64,000 nt of DNA from Casuarina equisetifolia (GCA_028551475.1 CM052358.1:23090853-23154852); one strand, 5' to 3'; numbered from the stretch's first letter, positions 23,641 to 36,950 are shown. Numbers and translations: made by a program. Notes: generated by a model not told the origin, from the letters alone.

Positions 23641-24994
23641 ATAGTTACAAGGAACAACCCTAGCAGGCTCAAATGCCCGTTGATGAATTAGTGCTCGGCA
23701 TACTTTATCATCATCAGTAGATGAGCTGCATCGACCGCTAGAAATGTCATATGAACAATGTCAAATGAATTCCAATCGTCAAAAGGTAAGTGCTGATTTT
23801 CCAACGACTGGAATAATCCAAGAAACAGTGGCCAGCATGTCACGTCCACAGCACATCGGCTTTTTCTTGAGAGAAGTCATGTAACAAAAAGATCAAAAAT
23901 GTGAAGAGGAGAAATGACCGTTAAATGTCTCATCTTTTTGTTCTATCAAGGGCTAGAATAAGCCTAGAGCAAAGAAAAGGGCATTATACAAGTTTGAACA
24001 ATAGCAATATAGAAGCTTTCTGGGTCTCCACCATGAAACTATCAAAATTAGGCGTCATACTCGATTTAAGTCGTATAATGTAGAGTCTATCCCTGTTGAT
24101 ATAAAAGGCAATACACACTTTAACTTGGTAATCTCTACGTTTGATAAGTGGAAGTTTGATAATCTCTACGTAAGACGTATGGTTGGAGGGCCTTTTCGCA
24201 AGCTGTTGGAATGTTAAAAAAAGCAGCACAAGTCTACCACTTGGCTGCATGCCACCAGAATAGCCACATGGTGAACTAAGAATAGGTAGATTAGTTTCTG
24301 TTGCAGTGGATACTCCAATGGGATCTGTGTGTGATATACATGGTCACAGTATGTCTGGTTCTCATCACAATTGCCGCTTAAGTTTTTTATATATATAGTC
24401 TTCTAATCAATAAACTAGTCACGTTAAACCCACTTCTTGACCATGCTACATTTGTATAGACTTGAAACTTAATTTTCTACGCCTTTGAAAAATTTGTTAC
24501 CGCATGATGTTTTAGTTTTAACTAAATTAGAGTTTTTGTCTAGGATGTGACCTTAAATTTGTTTAGACACCAATTTCTTTTTTCTTAGGAAAGATGTTTT
24601 GTTGGTTCTCTGCAAGGCATGTCTTCACTATGATTAATTGTCAGAGATTCCGGTATGGCCGTATTGTCTTCTCAATTTCCACTCCACATCCCAAGAAACA
24701 AGGCACAAATGAAGAAGGGAATGCAACATGAGAGGGGATTGATTAGCAATAGGGGTTAGAAGAATAGATTGTTTTGTCGATTTCGCTTCAAACTTTCTTG
24801 ACCGGCAGGTGCAGCTTGTATGATTGCTAATTATTGAGTAGTCTATGTCAAGATGCCTTTTTGGATAGGGCATGCTCTTTCTATTCATAGCACCAAAGTA
24901 GCTTTCACAATTTCAATCTACGAGACTATGTGGTTTAACTATAGGGTTGTCTTTATAAATTTATAGGGACCACTTAACATTTGTTTTAATCACC
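23641..24994. other. non-genic, start of duplicated block 2
   Basis: No gene. Stretches around 23570-23700 and 24600-24900 align with 48290-48370 and 48730-48960, placing this DNA in the duplicated unit upstream of copies D and E. Confidence 0.5.
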
Positions 24995-25813
24995 TTTATA
25001 CTTTAAAAATAAATAAAATAAAGATTATTATAGAAATTGCACATCATTTAATATTACTAAATCAACAAATTGAAATTACTGAAAATTTTAAATTATCTAC
25101 TAAAAGAACTTTAAAATATAGAAAAAAAAATTATAATCAACATTGAATTAAAAAATAATAATTCACATTTTTTTCAAACTCTTTATTGGAAGTCTCATGA
25201 GAATTGACACTTTTGCTTAAAACAAAAAAGAGCAGTATTTTTTGTGGTGTAACTTTTGAAAAGTGATTAATTCTATAAACAATAATAATATAGGAGAAAC
25301 TCAAGCGCAGCTGAAGGCGGCAAGTGCATCAACATAAATAAAAACTGGATAGAACTAATTTCATTAAAATGAAAATAAGAACACTTGAAATGGGTTTAGT
25401 AAACCATAACAGCAGGGCTAAACAGCCTGCTATAAGGCTTAAGAAAAGAATAGCATTTTCTCTTAATGTTTTAAAATGACTCTCTATCAATAAACTTAGC
25501 GAGAGAAGTTTGTCCACACAGCGCATCGCACTGTTCGGTGAGCATTTGCTTGCATTAGTTGTATGCTTTTTGTCTCCTTGTTCCATGAAGGCCGGACAGG
25601 ACTTTCCCACTAATTCATATGTGATGTAATAGTAGCAGTGAGTGGTTGACGGGGAAGCGGAAACAATACGTCCCGAAATTGAAGGACCCAGAGATTGACG
25701 GGAAACTGGAAATGCTCATGAGCAAGTGGAGCCTGGTCGAGCTCTACGCCCTTAAAAGGCCGTCTAGAATTCCATCGAGAGAAATCTAAGTAGCATAGCT
25801 GCCTGAATTAAAA
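24995..25813 (+). promoter_or_regulatory. duplicated upstream region of kinase copy D
   Basis: Aligns with 3330-4092 and 49075-49781. The conserved gtaatagtagcag block is at about 25626, followed by gaagcggaaac near 25656. Probable promoter and 5' UTR of copy D. Confidence 0.5.
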
Positions 25814-28800
25814 ATGAGCCACATAATCTCCCCTCTGATTGCTTCCCTGATACTTTTATTCTGCCTTGGTTTGCAGTTCACCAATGCTGGTACGACTGAT
25901 ACTATTCGACCAGGCCAATCACTAAACATTACGGGAATCATCTGCTCTGCCGAAAGAAGGTTCTGTCTTCGTTTCATTCCTTCGGTAAATTTCGAAATGT
26001 TTCACCTGGTTATTGTAGCACAGATTCCTTCCAACATTGTTTGGGTTGCAACTGGATGGTCATTAGTATCAATGAAAGGTCCTAATGACCCAGCTCCTGG
26101 ACCTTTCTCTCTGTATCTTGGCTCTCAGAAAGAGCTGATCTTAATGGACGGGTCCATAACATACTGGAGTAGCCCGCTTGTTGGTGATCTTTCTGCTATA
26201 TTTGTGATTGACGGGGAGTTCGTTACATGGCGTCGTAACTACACTAATGAAACCACACAAGTACTGTTGGATTACAAAGGGAACCTCCTGCTGGCAACAT
26301 ATAATCAAAATCTCCAATTGGGGGGAGACGAATCTCTTGTCTAAGTGCGCTGGGAATGCTCTCTGCCCTGATTTCTATATATGCAATGAAACTTTAGATT
26401 CTCTGCGTGACTGTCTGCCAGGATTCAGTAGAGGAGAGCGTAAATGTGAGAGACGAATTGAACTGCAGTGCAACAATCGCACTAAAGTTAAGAAGGATCG
26501 GTTTCTTTCTATTTCTAGAGTTGTTCTGCCCAGCAATCCACTGCGGTTGCACGTCAGCAATACTTCAGATTGCGAATCCGCATGCTTAAACAACTGCACT
26601 TGTACTGGCTATGCTTATGACCAAGAGAATCAATGCCTAGTTTGGAGTGGCCCTCTTTTAGGTCTGAAACAAATGTCAGCACATAATGTATATCAAACAG
26701 ATTTCTATCTGAAAGTAGCTGCTTCAAACAACACAGAAGGTGAGAAAGAATGTTAAAAACTTGTTTGGTGATTGTCGTTGCGGTTCTTCAGTCTTCTTCC
26801 ATTACTTAATTATTTTTTGAATTGAAATTTTCTTGAAGAGATACCTTTAGGTATCGCCAATTTGCCTTCCCATCTGTAAGAAATTGAATGCCTATGTTAT
26901 GTACTTCTCTAATTTCATCTTCTTTTTGTCTTTATTTCTTTGAACAGAAACGAACTCAACTAGTGGAATTGTAACAGTTCCGGAATATGAGAATTCCAAG
27001 GCTAGAAGAAATAACAAAATTCAGAAAATTGTCATCCCTGCAGCATCTATCACTGTGCTTTTTATCATGGGCCTTATTGTTTATCACGTGAGGATAAAGT
27101 TAAGAAGGGTGAGTAAAGAATCACTCACAACCTTCTTTTAGCAACCTAAATTTTGTATACTGGAAGATTTGTGTTGTTTACCATGCAGGAGAGGATTTGT
27201 TGCAGTTTGATTTAGGCATGGGCCAAAAGGTTAATTCTGCAGACCATGGAGATGGTAGGAAAAGAGATGTCCAAATGCCATTATTCAGTTTTGCAAGCAT
27301 TTGTGCAGTTGCAAATAAGTTGGGAAAGGGCGGTTTTGGACTTGTTTACAAGGTATGGTTTAATGTTCATTAATGTTATGATTCGGATAAGGAATTTATG
27401 TACAAGGCTATAACACTTGCAGGTAATACATTTTGAATGTTAAGTTTCACATATAGGCAAATGTTAATTTTTTTTTCTTTAACTTTAATTGTGCTTGAGA
27501 TTTGCAAGAGTATATTGTATATGTAGTTTGTCAATTTGGAAAATATTGGGTAATTATCCTTTATGAACTTATATTTGAGTGGATAATAATTGATCTAATA
27601 AAAACAATTATTAGGGATGCCTTGCTCCTCAACATAAAAGTGAAGCTTAGACTCTACTCAGCTAAAAAACAAGGATCCCATGTCAATAGCATGTATCTAC
27701 TTGAAATGAAGAGCTAAAATTACCATTTATTAATGGGTCTTTGGTCAATGTGGTTTTTTTTTTTCTTGACTATGCTTAATGACTTCTACCATGCAAAAAC
27801 ATTTAGGGACGACTATTGAAAGGGGACGAAGTGGCTATAAAAAAACTCTCAAAAGGATTTGGACAAGGTTGGGAGGAGCTTAAAAATGAAACAATGCTCA
27901 TAGCAAAGCTCCAACACAAGAATCTTGTTAAGCTTTTTGTTTGCTGCATCAAAAAAGATGAAAAGATACTAGTATGTGAGTATTTACCCAATAAAAGTTT
28001 GGATTTCTTCCTCTTTGGTTGGTGATTTCTCATATTTTTAAAGTACTTTGTCTTTGAATTTTTATTTTTATGCTTCTTTGAATTTATCTCTCTAACCATC
28101 TACTTCATTATATATATGAAATAGATCCTACAAAATGCAAGACATTGAATTGGGAATCTTGCATTCAAATTATTGAAGGGATTGCTCAAGGACTTACTTA
28201 TCTTCACCAGTATTCTAGATTAAGAATCATTTATAGAGATTTGAAGCCTAGTAACATCTTATTGGACATCGATATGAATCCAAAAATTTTAGATTTTGGA
28301 ATGGCAAGAATATTTAAAGGAAATGAATTACAAGCAAATACAAATAGAATTGTTAGCATTAAGTAAGTATTGCAAAAATGAAACTTGTAATTATGATAGT
28401 TAATATTTTGATAATATTCATGTAGTTTAACTTACAATAAGATATGCAATTTCTAACTTCTCTTTCACTTGTCAATGGCGTACAGGGGATATATGCCTCT
28501 TGAATATATTTTGGAAGGTCTTTTTTCAATCAAATCTAATGTCTTTAGCTTTGGCGTCTTACTATTAGAGATTTTGAGTGGCAAGAAAAACATTGGTGTC
28601 AATCAAACTGGCTCTCGCAATCTTATCACATATGTGGGTATCTATTTACATTTTCCTTGGTAGAAAATGAAACACCTATCATTTGTTCTTAAAAGTAAGT
28701 TGTTAAAAATATACCTATTCATTGATTGTCAAAATTGGTAGTGGTTAAAAAAATATTATTAATTCTATTTATCTAGAATTTCAAGACCTTGAGTACAATA

Positions 28801-29218
28801 ATAGAACATATTACTTATTTCCAAAAGTAAACAAAATAATTTTGAATTTAACCATTAAGTGTTATTCTAATTCTCTATTGTACCGTGTTTTTTTTTTTAA
28901 TTTAAGGCATGGGAATTATGGACAAATGATAAAGGAGCAGACTTGGCGGATCCATTACTTAATCACATACCTTCCATTCATATGGTACTAAGATACGTAA
29001 ACGTAGCTCTCCTTTGCGTTCAAGAGAGTGCAGAGGACAAACCAACGATGTATGATGTTGTTAGTATGCTTAGTAATGAAAATTCAATTATACCTTATCC
29101 CAAGGAACCTGCATTCTTGAATGTGAGAAGTATGGTGAAGGCAAACCCAGTTGACACTACAGGACCAAAAACTTGTTCGGTGAATGATATGACCCAGTCA
29201 ATTATGGAAGGCCGGTAG
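25814..29218 (+). pseudogene. G-type lectin S-receptor-like kinase, copy D (nearly complete)
   Basis: Seven-exon SD-1/CES101-like receptor kinase: exons about 25814-26739, 26948-27108, 27189-27352, 27807-28017, 28125-28362, 28486-28633 and 28907-29218. Exon 1 gives a signal peptide (to about residue 26), RPGQSLN, a shortened B-lectin, an S-locus region and PAN-type cysteines; exon 2 the membrane span; then the kinase with [24 protein letters not shown] and a C-terminal lobe to the stop. Oddities: about 75 codons of lectin core are missing in frame; a run of six G's near 26320 shifts the frame, and five would keep it open; four bases are missing at the exon 2 donor relative to E, which changes phase unless a nearby AG is used; HRD has become YRD; GTYGYMSPEY has become SIKGYMPLEY. 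Probably a pseudogene, but the G-run could be a sequence error. Confidence 0.85.
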
Positions 29219-29424
29219 CTCTTGGTCATGCAGCCACAAGCATCATTTAGAATGTTATTATATTCCAGCGGTCTGTATCACAATATGCACTTCCTTTTCT
29301 GTGCTTTTTTTTTTTTGTTTTTTTGGAAGAACTTAACAAATATTTTCAGTTGTGTATTAGATTGTTGGGTCTTTGGATGTATAATCTAATGTTAGAATTT
29401 TGATATTACAAAAATCTTCATTTC

Positions 29425-29884
29425 TGTAACGTGGGAGTAGAAAAGGGGTTGTGTGAGCAGGCCTAGACATAGGCCTGGGCTAGCTTAGGTTGTCATCATT
29501 CCCCGTTCGTCCATCAAGAATAAAGTTGAATGTTAGTCCCTTATTTCTTAGAATATTCTAGAGATATTATTGTTTGTTTGTTGAATGGGTGGTTGTGAAG
29601 GAATCCATGAGAATTACTTTTGTATCCCTGACCGGTAAAGTAAGGGACAAATTATAAGCATGGGAATCGTGTAAAGGGGTATTATCTCAATTGGCATTTG
29701 TGTATAAATATCCTCGAATAAGAATGAATACAGCAAGAGTCATTTCAATCAAAACACTTTTCAAGAAAAAGTTGCTACAAGTCAATCATAGGGAAGAAGA
29801 AGCCGACCCACAAGTGGTGGGAAAGCGATTCCTTCCTACAAGTAAATCGCCCTTTTACCCGCTCTCTTGCGCAAGACCATAACA
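29425..29884 (+). repeat. 5' LTR of the gypsy element
   Basis: 460 bp, TGTAACG to CATAACA. A TATAAATA box lies near 29702. Pairs with 34233-34693. Confidence 0.95.
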
Positions 29885-29887
29885 AAG

Positions 29888-29900
29888 TGTTATCAAAGCC
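29888..29900 (+). other. primer-binding site (initiator Met-tRNA-like)
   Basis: TGTTATCAAAGCC, close to the TGGTATCAGAGC complement of plant initiator Met-tRNA, starts 4 bases after the 5' LTR. Confidence 0.65.
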
Positions 29901-30058
29901 AGTCTTCATGGCTGAGCAATGCCTTGATCGTCAAGAGGAGATGAATCAGAAGTTGAACTTATTGTTGGAGCAGTTCTAGAATATGCAAACATTGTATATA
30001 GGGCTACATGATAAAGTAAAAGGGCTACAAAATAACATGGTACGAAAAGACAATCTAG

Positions 30059-30526
30059 ATGGGAGGTTTAGAGGGAGTAAGAGGTAGCAGTTCCAATTTC
30101 ATCGATGTGCACTATTCCCAAGCTCAAGTTGATTTTCCCCGTTTTAAAGAGGGAGACCCTATAGGTTGGATTTGTAAAGCCAACCAGTACTTCAACTGTC
30201 ACCAAACTCCTAGGGCGGAGAAAGTACAGTTCACATATTGGTATTTGGAAAGAGATACTTTAGCTTGGTATCAACTATGGAAGGAAGAGCATGCGAGGAT
30301 AGAACTTACTTGGGAATTTTTAATTCAAGAGCTTCAAGAAAGGTATGGCCTATCGATTTATCAAGATCACTTTGGTGAATTAGTTAAGCTAAAGCAAGAA
30401 CATTCGGTGAAGGAATACCTACTTCATTTTTCTCGGCTTTTTGTGAAGTGTGGGAAACTAACTCCTGCACAACAAATTAGTTGTTTCATTAGCGGGTTGC
30501 AGGAATCCATCAAATTGGACGTTTAA
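30059..30526 (+). CDS. gag capsid region of the gypsy element
   Basis: Carries the retrotransposon gag pattern FKEGDPIGWICKANQYF and later an LLHFSRLF stretch. A zinc-knuckle-like CFNYDDKIEPGHRC lies further on, at about 30742-30783. Element structural protein, fossil. Confidence 0.8.
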   Translation: MGGLEGVRGSSSNFIDVHYSQAQVDFPRFKEGDPIGWICKANQYFNCHQTPRAEKVQFTYWYLERDTLAWYQLWKEEHARIELTWEFLIQELQERYGLSIYQDHFGELVKLKQEHSVKEYLLHFSRLFVKCGKLTPAQQISCFISGLQESIKLDV

Positions 30527-30957
30527 GCCAACAAGCCCACAAGTTTGTCCTCAACCATGGGCTTGGCTAAACTTTATAAAGCCCGTTACTATTAACCTCA
30601 TCCCAGAATAGATACTATGCCACTAGGTCGAGCTAACCCAAGCTCGACTATAAATCTAGTTTTGACCTCCAACAATAAAACTCCGATGCCTATCCGTCGG
30701 TTATCTCAGGCCAAAATTCTGGATAGAAGATCCCATGGTTTGTGCTTCAATTATGATGACAAGATTGAACCAGGCCACCGTTGTAAAAAATTATTCCTTC
30801 TGAAAGGCCTGGATGGGGAACTTTATGAGGATGAAGGTTGGAATGCACTACTTGAGAAGTTAGCAGAGGCACCTTGGATCTTTATTAATGCCCTTTATGG
30901 TGTTCTAGTTCCCTTAACCATGAAGGTGATGGGAGATCGTGGCCAAAACGGAGACAA

Positions 30958-33760
30958 AGTTTGCTTCCTCGTGGATTCTGGCAGCACTCACAATTTTGTG
31001 AGTATCTCCATTGTAAGGAAATTGGGCCTTCCATATCACCAAGGTAGTGGTCTTGAAGTGGCTGTGGCTAATGGCCAGCGCATCAAAAGCTTTAGTGTCT
31101 ATAATTAGGTGGAGATCCGATTCCTAGATCTTGTTTTTTCTACTGATATGTGTTGTCTTAGATTTGGCTGGAACAGAAGCCGTATTTGGAGTTGCTTGGT
31201 TGCTTTCTTTGGGAGAGGTTGTATGGGATTTCTCTAAACTTACTATGTCCTTCCACATCAACGGGAGGAAAGTCTTTCTTCACAGTGAGCGACCTACTAC
31301 ACTCTCTCCTTTTAAAGAAAATCAGAGAAGAAAGGAAGTGGACAAAACAGGATTGGCTCTTTTGCTACAAATGAGGGTAATAGGACAAGATTATGATGAA
31401 ATGATACTAAAAGTACCCTCATATCCAGACGAGCGTCTAATGTGGCTTTTTGAGGCTTACCAAGGATTATTTCAAGAATCCTTGGGCCTACCACCAAAGC
31501 GGGCTTTAGGTCATGGGATTCAATTAAAGGATCAATCGTGGGTTGTTAAAGGCCGACCCTACCGCTATCCATATGCTCAAAAAAATATAATTAAGCAAAT
31601 GGTTCAAGAGCTATTAAAAGACAAAATTATTAGGCCAAGTGTAAGTCCTTTTTCTTCTCCTATACTTTTAATTAAAAAAACAATATGGCAGTTGGCGTCT
31701 TTATGTTGATTACAAGGCCTTAAATCAGCAAATAGTGAAAAATAAATTTCCCATACCCACGGTGGAGGAACTTTTAGATAAGTTTAATGGAGCTTGATAC
31801 TTCACAAAATTAGACCTGAGATCAGGTTACTATCAAGTTCGAATGAAACCAGAAGATGTGGAGAAAACAACATTCCAAACTCACAATGGACATTATGAGT
31901 TTTTGGTCATGCCATTTGGCCTCTCTAATGCTCCATTAACTTTTCAAGCTGTTATGAACTCAATATTTCAAGAACAATTACAGAGGTTTGTCTTGGTATT
32001 TTTTATGACATCTTAATTTACAATTCCACTTAGGTTGCTCACATCTCTCATGTTGCAACCGTGTTTCATATTTTGGAGCAACACCGATTGTTCGTTAAAA
32101 AGAAAAAATGTTCTTTCGGTGTTCAAGAGGTACAATATTTGGGCCACATTATTAATGGAGAAGGCGTATCTATGGACCTCGCAAAAATTGAGGACATGTT
32201 GACATGGCTACGTCCACTTAATCTTAATGGATTGCGAGGGTTCTTAGGGCATATAGGGTATTACCGTAAATTTGTCCAAGATTACAGTAAGTTAATTGCT
32301 CCCCTTAATTCATTGCTAAAAAAGGGGAACTTTTCCTGGACCCCAAAGGCCGAAGATGCCTTTGTTGCTTTGAAAACAGCAATGACCAAGACACTAGTTC
32401 TAGCTTTACCAAACTTCAACAAAGATTTCATTCTTGAGACGGATGCTTTTAGATCGGGCGTAGGAGCAGTGCTATTGCAAGGTAAATGTCCTATTGCATT
32501 TTTTAGTCAACAATTGCAAGGGAAAAATGCTTTACTATCAACTTATGAAAAAGAATTTTTAGCCATTGTTACAGTTGTTTACATTACTTGTAACCATTTC
32601 ATTATTCGGATTAACCATCAGAGTTTACATTACTTGTTGGATAAAAAATTATCTACTCCGTTCCAGCAAAAATGGGGAGCCAAATTATTGGTTATGACTT
32701 TCACATTGAGTATACACCGAATCTAAAAATGTTGTGGCTAACTCCCTTTCTCATGGAGATCTTGAGTCCGCTATTCATGCCATTTCTTGTCTTTTGCCCC
32801 TTTGGGTGGATACTATCAAGACCGAAATTCAAGAATATTCAGAATTGTGAGACTTAATGGAGAAGGTACAAAAAGGAAAGGCTAGTAAAGGTTGGGCATG
32901 TAGAGATGGACTTTTACTCTTTAAAAATTAAATTTATCTGAAAGATAGCTCAGAATTAATCCCCACTATTATTCATGAAATGCATGCTGAATCCCATGAA
33001 GGAGTGTATAAAATGTGTGACAGAATTAGGCAAGTCTTTTTTGGAACAAGCTCGAGCAAAAAGTGAGGGATTGGGTCCGTGCTTGTCCTGTATGTCAAGC
33101 CAATAAATGGGAGAATACCCATCCTTCGGGATTACTTCATCCATTGTCTATTCCGATAGATACATGGACAGATCTCTCCATGGATTTTGTGGAGGGGCTT
33201 TTGTTGAACAAAGGAAAAAATTCCATTTTCGTTGTTGTTGATCGGCTCTTCAAAATGGCTTACTTTATGGCCATAAGTCACCCTTATTCAGCAGTATCCA
33301 TTGCCAAGATATTCTTTGAAAATGTTCTTAAGTTGTATGGGTTGCGTCAAACTGTAGTCTATGATCGAGATAAGGTGTTCACCAGTAATTTTTGGAAGGA
33401 GCTCTTTCAACTTCAAGGAACTCTGTTCAATCTCTCTACTGCATACCATCCCTAATCAAATGGTCAAACTGAAATAGTTAACAAATCACTAGGGATGTAC
33501 CTCCACTGTTTTGCATGGGATCAATGTAAAGATTGGCTTTGCTGGTTATCTTGGGCTGAATATTGTTACAATACCAGTAAACATAACTTGACTAGATTGA
33601 CCCCGTATGAAATGGTACATGGGAAACCACCTCCCTCTCTCCTCAATTACGTCTCGGGTTCTGCAAGAGTTACAACAATTGACAAAAAGTTACGTGAAAG
33701 GGACATGATGGTCTTAAGGGTTCGTCAACATCTTCAAGAAAGCTAGCAACAGATGAAGAT
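30958..33760 (+). mobile_element. pol region of the gypsy element (PR, RT, RNase H, INT)
   Basis: Protease signature FLVDSGSTHNF at about 30963. Reverse transcriptase from about 31560 ([34 protein letters not shown]). RNase H near 32430 (FILETDAFRSGVGAVLLQ). Integrase zinc and core regions at about 33060-33760 (CPVCQANK, SMDFVEGL). Domain order is that of Ty3/gypsy. Fossil, several breaks. Confidence 0.88.
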
Positions 33761-34232
33761 GAACTTTGACAAGAACAGAAAGGAAACAGAATTCACGGTG
33801 GGGGAATTTGTGTATTTACGACTTTAGCCTTACCGGCATCTTTCGGTTGCTATGAGGAGGAATCTCAAACTTGCTCCCCGCTTTTATGGGCCTTTTGAAA
33901 TCTTGCAGTGCATGGGACCCGTGGCTTATAAGTTACATTTGCCCTATCCTCACGTATTCACTCCACCTTTCATGTTTCCTTCTTAAAAAAATGCGTGGGG
34001 CAACATAATGTAGTGCAACCATCATTGCTAGTTTCCATGTAAGACTCTAATCAAATATTTCCAACACCTTAAGCAATCTTGGAACAACGTGTTCGCCATA
34101 AAAAAGTTAAAGTCTTGGTGCACTGAGTGGGCTTATCTCTAGTAGATGCCACTTAGGAGATGCTAGATGAGATACGTCTCCGCTTTCCAAAGCTGGACCT
34201 TGTGGACAAGGTCCTTTCTGAAGGGACGGCAC

Positions 34233-34693
34233 TGTAACGTGGGAGCAGAAAAGGGGTTGCATGAGCAGGCCTAGACATAGGCCTGGGCTAGCTTGGGTTG
34301 TCATCATTCCTGGTTCGTCCATTAAGAATAAAGCTGAATGTTAGTCTCTTATTTCTTAGAATATTCTAGAGATATTATTGTTTATTTGTTGAATGGGTGG
34401 TTATGAGGGAATCCACGGGAATTACTTTTGTATCCCCTACTGGTAGAGTAAGGGGCAAATTGTAAGCATGGGAATCATGTAAAGGGGGTATTATCTCAAT
34501 TGGCATTTATGTATAAATATCCCCAGATAAAAATGAATAAAGCAAGAGTCATTTCAATCAAAACACTTTTCAAAAAAAAGTTGCTACGAGTCAATCATAG
34601 GGAAGAAGAAGCTGACCCACAAGTGGTGGGAAAACGACTCCTCCTTGCAAGTAAATCGCCCTTTTACCCGCTCCCTTGCGCAAGACCATAACA
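34233..34693 (+). repeat. 3' LTR of the gypsy element
   Basis: 461 bp, TGTAACG to CATAACA, preceded by a purine-rich AAGGGACGG stretch that may be the polypurine tract. Followed by the TSD ATTTC. Confidence 0.95.
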
Positions 34694-34698
34694 ATTTC

Positions 34699-35973
34699 TT
34701 ACTAAAAAACAATGGAGGTAAACAAAGAGCTGGGCAAAGTTATAAGACTTGTAGGTACTTAAGGAATGAAGCAAAGTTATTCTATGCTAAACCTGACATC
34801 GGTACCATGGTCCAACATTGGTAACAAGATGTTAAATACTCCATTAATGTTTGTTGGAGGCAGTTTGCATGTGCGCTATTGTCACCAGGATCCATCACGG
34901 CTCTTATAGCTGTATCCTTTGGTTGAAGAATATGCGTTTCTTATTCATCTCTTTAGCTGTTAGGTAAATATTTAAATTTATGAATTTGTGGTTCAAATAG
35001 GACTATTTATTATGGATTTGTAAAGGCAGCTCACATCTTCCTAAGTCACTTTTTCATTTAAAAGAAATCAATTTAAGATTATTAGTGAGATTTCACATTA
35101 TTTCTATTCAAAATTATTAAAAAAGAATACTACCAAAGAACCAAATTGAAATCGAAATTATTTATTGAGAGAACTTCAAAATCTAGAAACAAGTTTATAT
35201 TCAGCAAGAAATACAAATAGTTGGAAAGCTAATGAGAATTGAAACCTTTGCCTTTTTGTCTTGTAGCTTTTGAATGGCGAACAAAAAAAAGCAATATAAA
35301 AAGTAGAGGTGTGTGTTTGAAGGGAAATTATTATAAAAGTGGAAAGCCTCCTGAGCAATTAGAGCGTGGTAGAACTCTACACCATTAATGGGTCGTACCA
35401 AAATTCCACAAAGATAAATCTACGCACTATGGCTAAAGCATCATGAATAGATGGAGCATGGTAGAAGTCTACATCATTAATGGGCCGTACCAAAATTCCA
35501 CAAAGATAAATCTAAGCACCATGGCTGCCTAAAACAAATATAAGTTGAAGAATCTCTCCTATTATTTCTTCTTTGCTTTTCTCATTTTGCCTTGTTTTGT
35601 ATTAGAAAGGTCAAATGTAACCTAAAAATTAAGTCACAAGTTAGAGGATATTTTTTATATTTAAATATTATTCAATAACCTTTTTCTTTTTTTCAAGTAA
35701 GACTATTATACTTAATATTCTTTGACATACCCAACATAACCTAAGTTTAAGATTGAATGAAATCAAATAAAAGCTTTTACACAATGACTATATCGAATAA
35801 ACTAAAATTTGAATGAGATTAATATATATTGTAATACTATATTAAAAAATTTAATAATTTAATCTAAAAATTAAGTTATGAATTAAGAAATTCTTTTATA
35901 TTTACATATTACCTAATAATCAAACCTTTTTTAGGTAAAATTTACATACTTAACATTCAGTGGTTCTTATTTG
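34699..35973. other. linker inside duplicated unit 2
   Basis: No gene. Aligns with 12580-13708 through shared runs such as 'attagtgagatttcacatta'. A 60-70 bp piece around 35370-35440 ('tggtagaactctacaccattaatggg') is repeated at about 35458-35520. Confidence 0.6.
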
Positions 35974-36300
35974 ATGATACCACTAACACTCTTTGCTAGG
36001 CCAATCACTAAACACCATAAATCTCATCATGTTTATCAATGGACATTTCAATTTTCCATTTGAGGATTGGGAAACTGAAAAATCTTATGCGTTGTAGCAA
36101 ATATTTCTAATGACAAAGTTTGGATCGGAAATAGGAAGCACTCTCTTGCACGTTTCTTATGCTACTCTCACCTTCAACAGGGAGCACTCTTTTGGATAGG
36201 AAATAAATAATTGCCATCCCAACAGCATTTATTGTAGTTGTTGTTAGTATGGGCCTTTTCATTTATCCTATGAGGTGAAATTTAATGAAAAAAGGTGAGT
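35974..36300 (+). pseudogene. S-receptor-like kinase relic C
   Basis: Duplicate of relic B with the same residual parts: a DTTNTL-like ectodomain start, a short lectin-strand stretch, and the membrane-span exon near 36215-36275 followed by a GTGAGTG donor. Internal loss and frame breaks are shared with B, and a few extra fragments are kept. No kinase part. Non-functional. Confidence 0.75.
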
Positions 36301-36784
36301 GTAGAATCACTCACAATGTTTAAAGCAATTGTTCTTAATTTATAATCAACAAAAATTGAAAATGTGTCTTCAAGTTTAATGAGGACCAATCCTTAGTGAT
36401 TTAGAAAAGAAACTTTACATATTAAATCCTTTATTTTTCTTGAGATCCTAAAGAGAAACATTCTAATAACATAAAAAAACTTAAATGAAATTAAAATTAT
36501 GAATTTTAGTACTGGTTAGACAATTTGTGTTCTTGAAAGTTTTAAGTATTAGGATCAAAACCTACTATGATGATCAAAGGTATAGCTGTTACAAGATGAG
36601 CAACTTTATTTACTTAACATGACTATGTCACTTAGTCACACCCCTTCGCAACATATATTTGACTATTAGTTACCCACATTCATCTGTAATATAACTAATA
36701 GGGTAAAGTTTTGTACCAAGTGACAGAAGGATATGATAGGATACAATAGTTGGACGGTTAATTTCAATTCTAGCATCACAAATT
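36301..36784. other. 3' flank of relic C, no gene
   Basis: Matches 14025-14540 in order, including the 'accccttcgcaacatatatttgactattagtta' region. The duplication appears to end close to 36800. Confidence 0.5.
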
Positions 36785-36950
36785 AGGCAATTACCCGCCA
36801 TTGCAGCTGCAGTTGGGCTTCCTATATTCGGCCATCGCTTTACACCAGCAATTTGTGCAGCGGCTATGTCAGCCTCGTTGTTTAGAGTTCTTTCAAGGTA
36901 CCTTGCCTTGAAGAAATGCATACCCGAAAATCTGGACATTCAAGAGATGA
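36785..36950 (-). CDS. possible exon of an unidentified minus-strand gene
   Basis: Minus-strand frame reading GMHFFKARYLERTLNNEADI and then AAQIAGVKRWPNIGSPTAAA, bounded by an AG at about 36947-36953 and a donor-like GGCGG-GTAATT at about 36790. Composition and borders look like a real exon, but I do not recognise the family. It lies on the same strand as the Pro/Gln-rich exon at 37957-38638 and could be a downstream exon, though the junction phases do not match directly. It may equally be a retained fragment. Confidence 0.35.

Larger units (their letters stand above)
29425..34693 (+). mobile_element. Ty3/gypsy LTR retrotransposon, complete ends, broken
   Basis: A fossil with both LTRs (29425-29884 and 34233-34693), TSD ATTTC (29420-29424 and 34694-34698), a primer site like initiator Met-tRNA, gag, and pol in the order protease, reverse transcriptase, RNase H, integrase, which is the gypsy order. 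A chromodomain-like tail near 34060-34200 suggests a chromovirus. By hand the LTRs differ at about 36 of 460 sites (about 8%), roughly 3 million years at 1.3e-8 per site per year and more at slower tree-like rates. The coding region has several breaks (roughly five to ten) and cannot be active. It lies in the 3' flank of kinase copy D. Confidence 0.95.
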
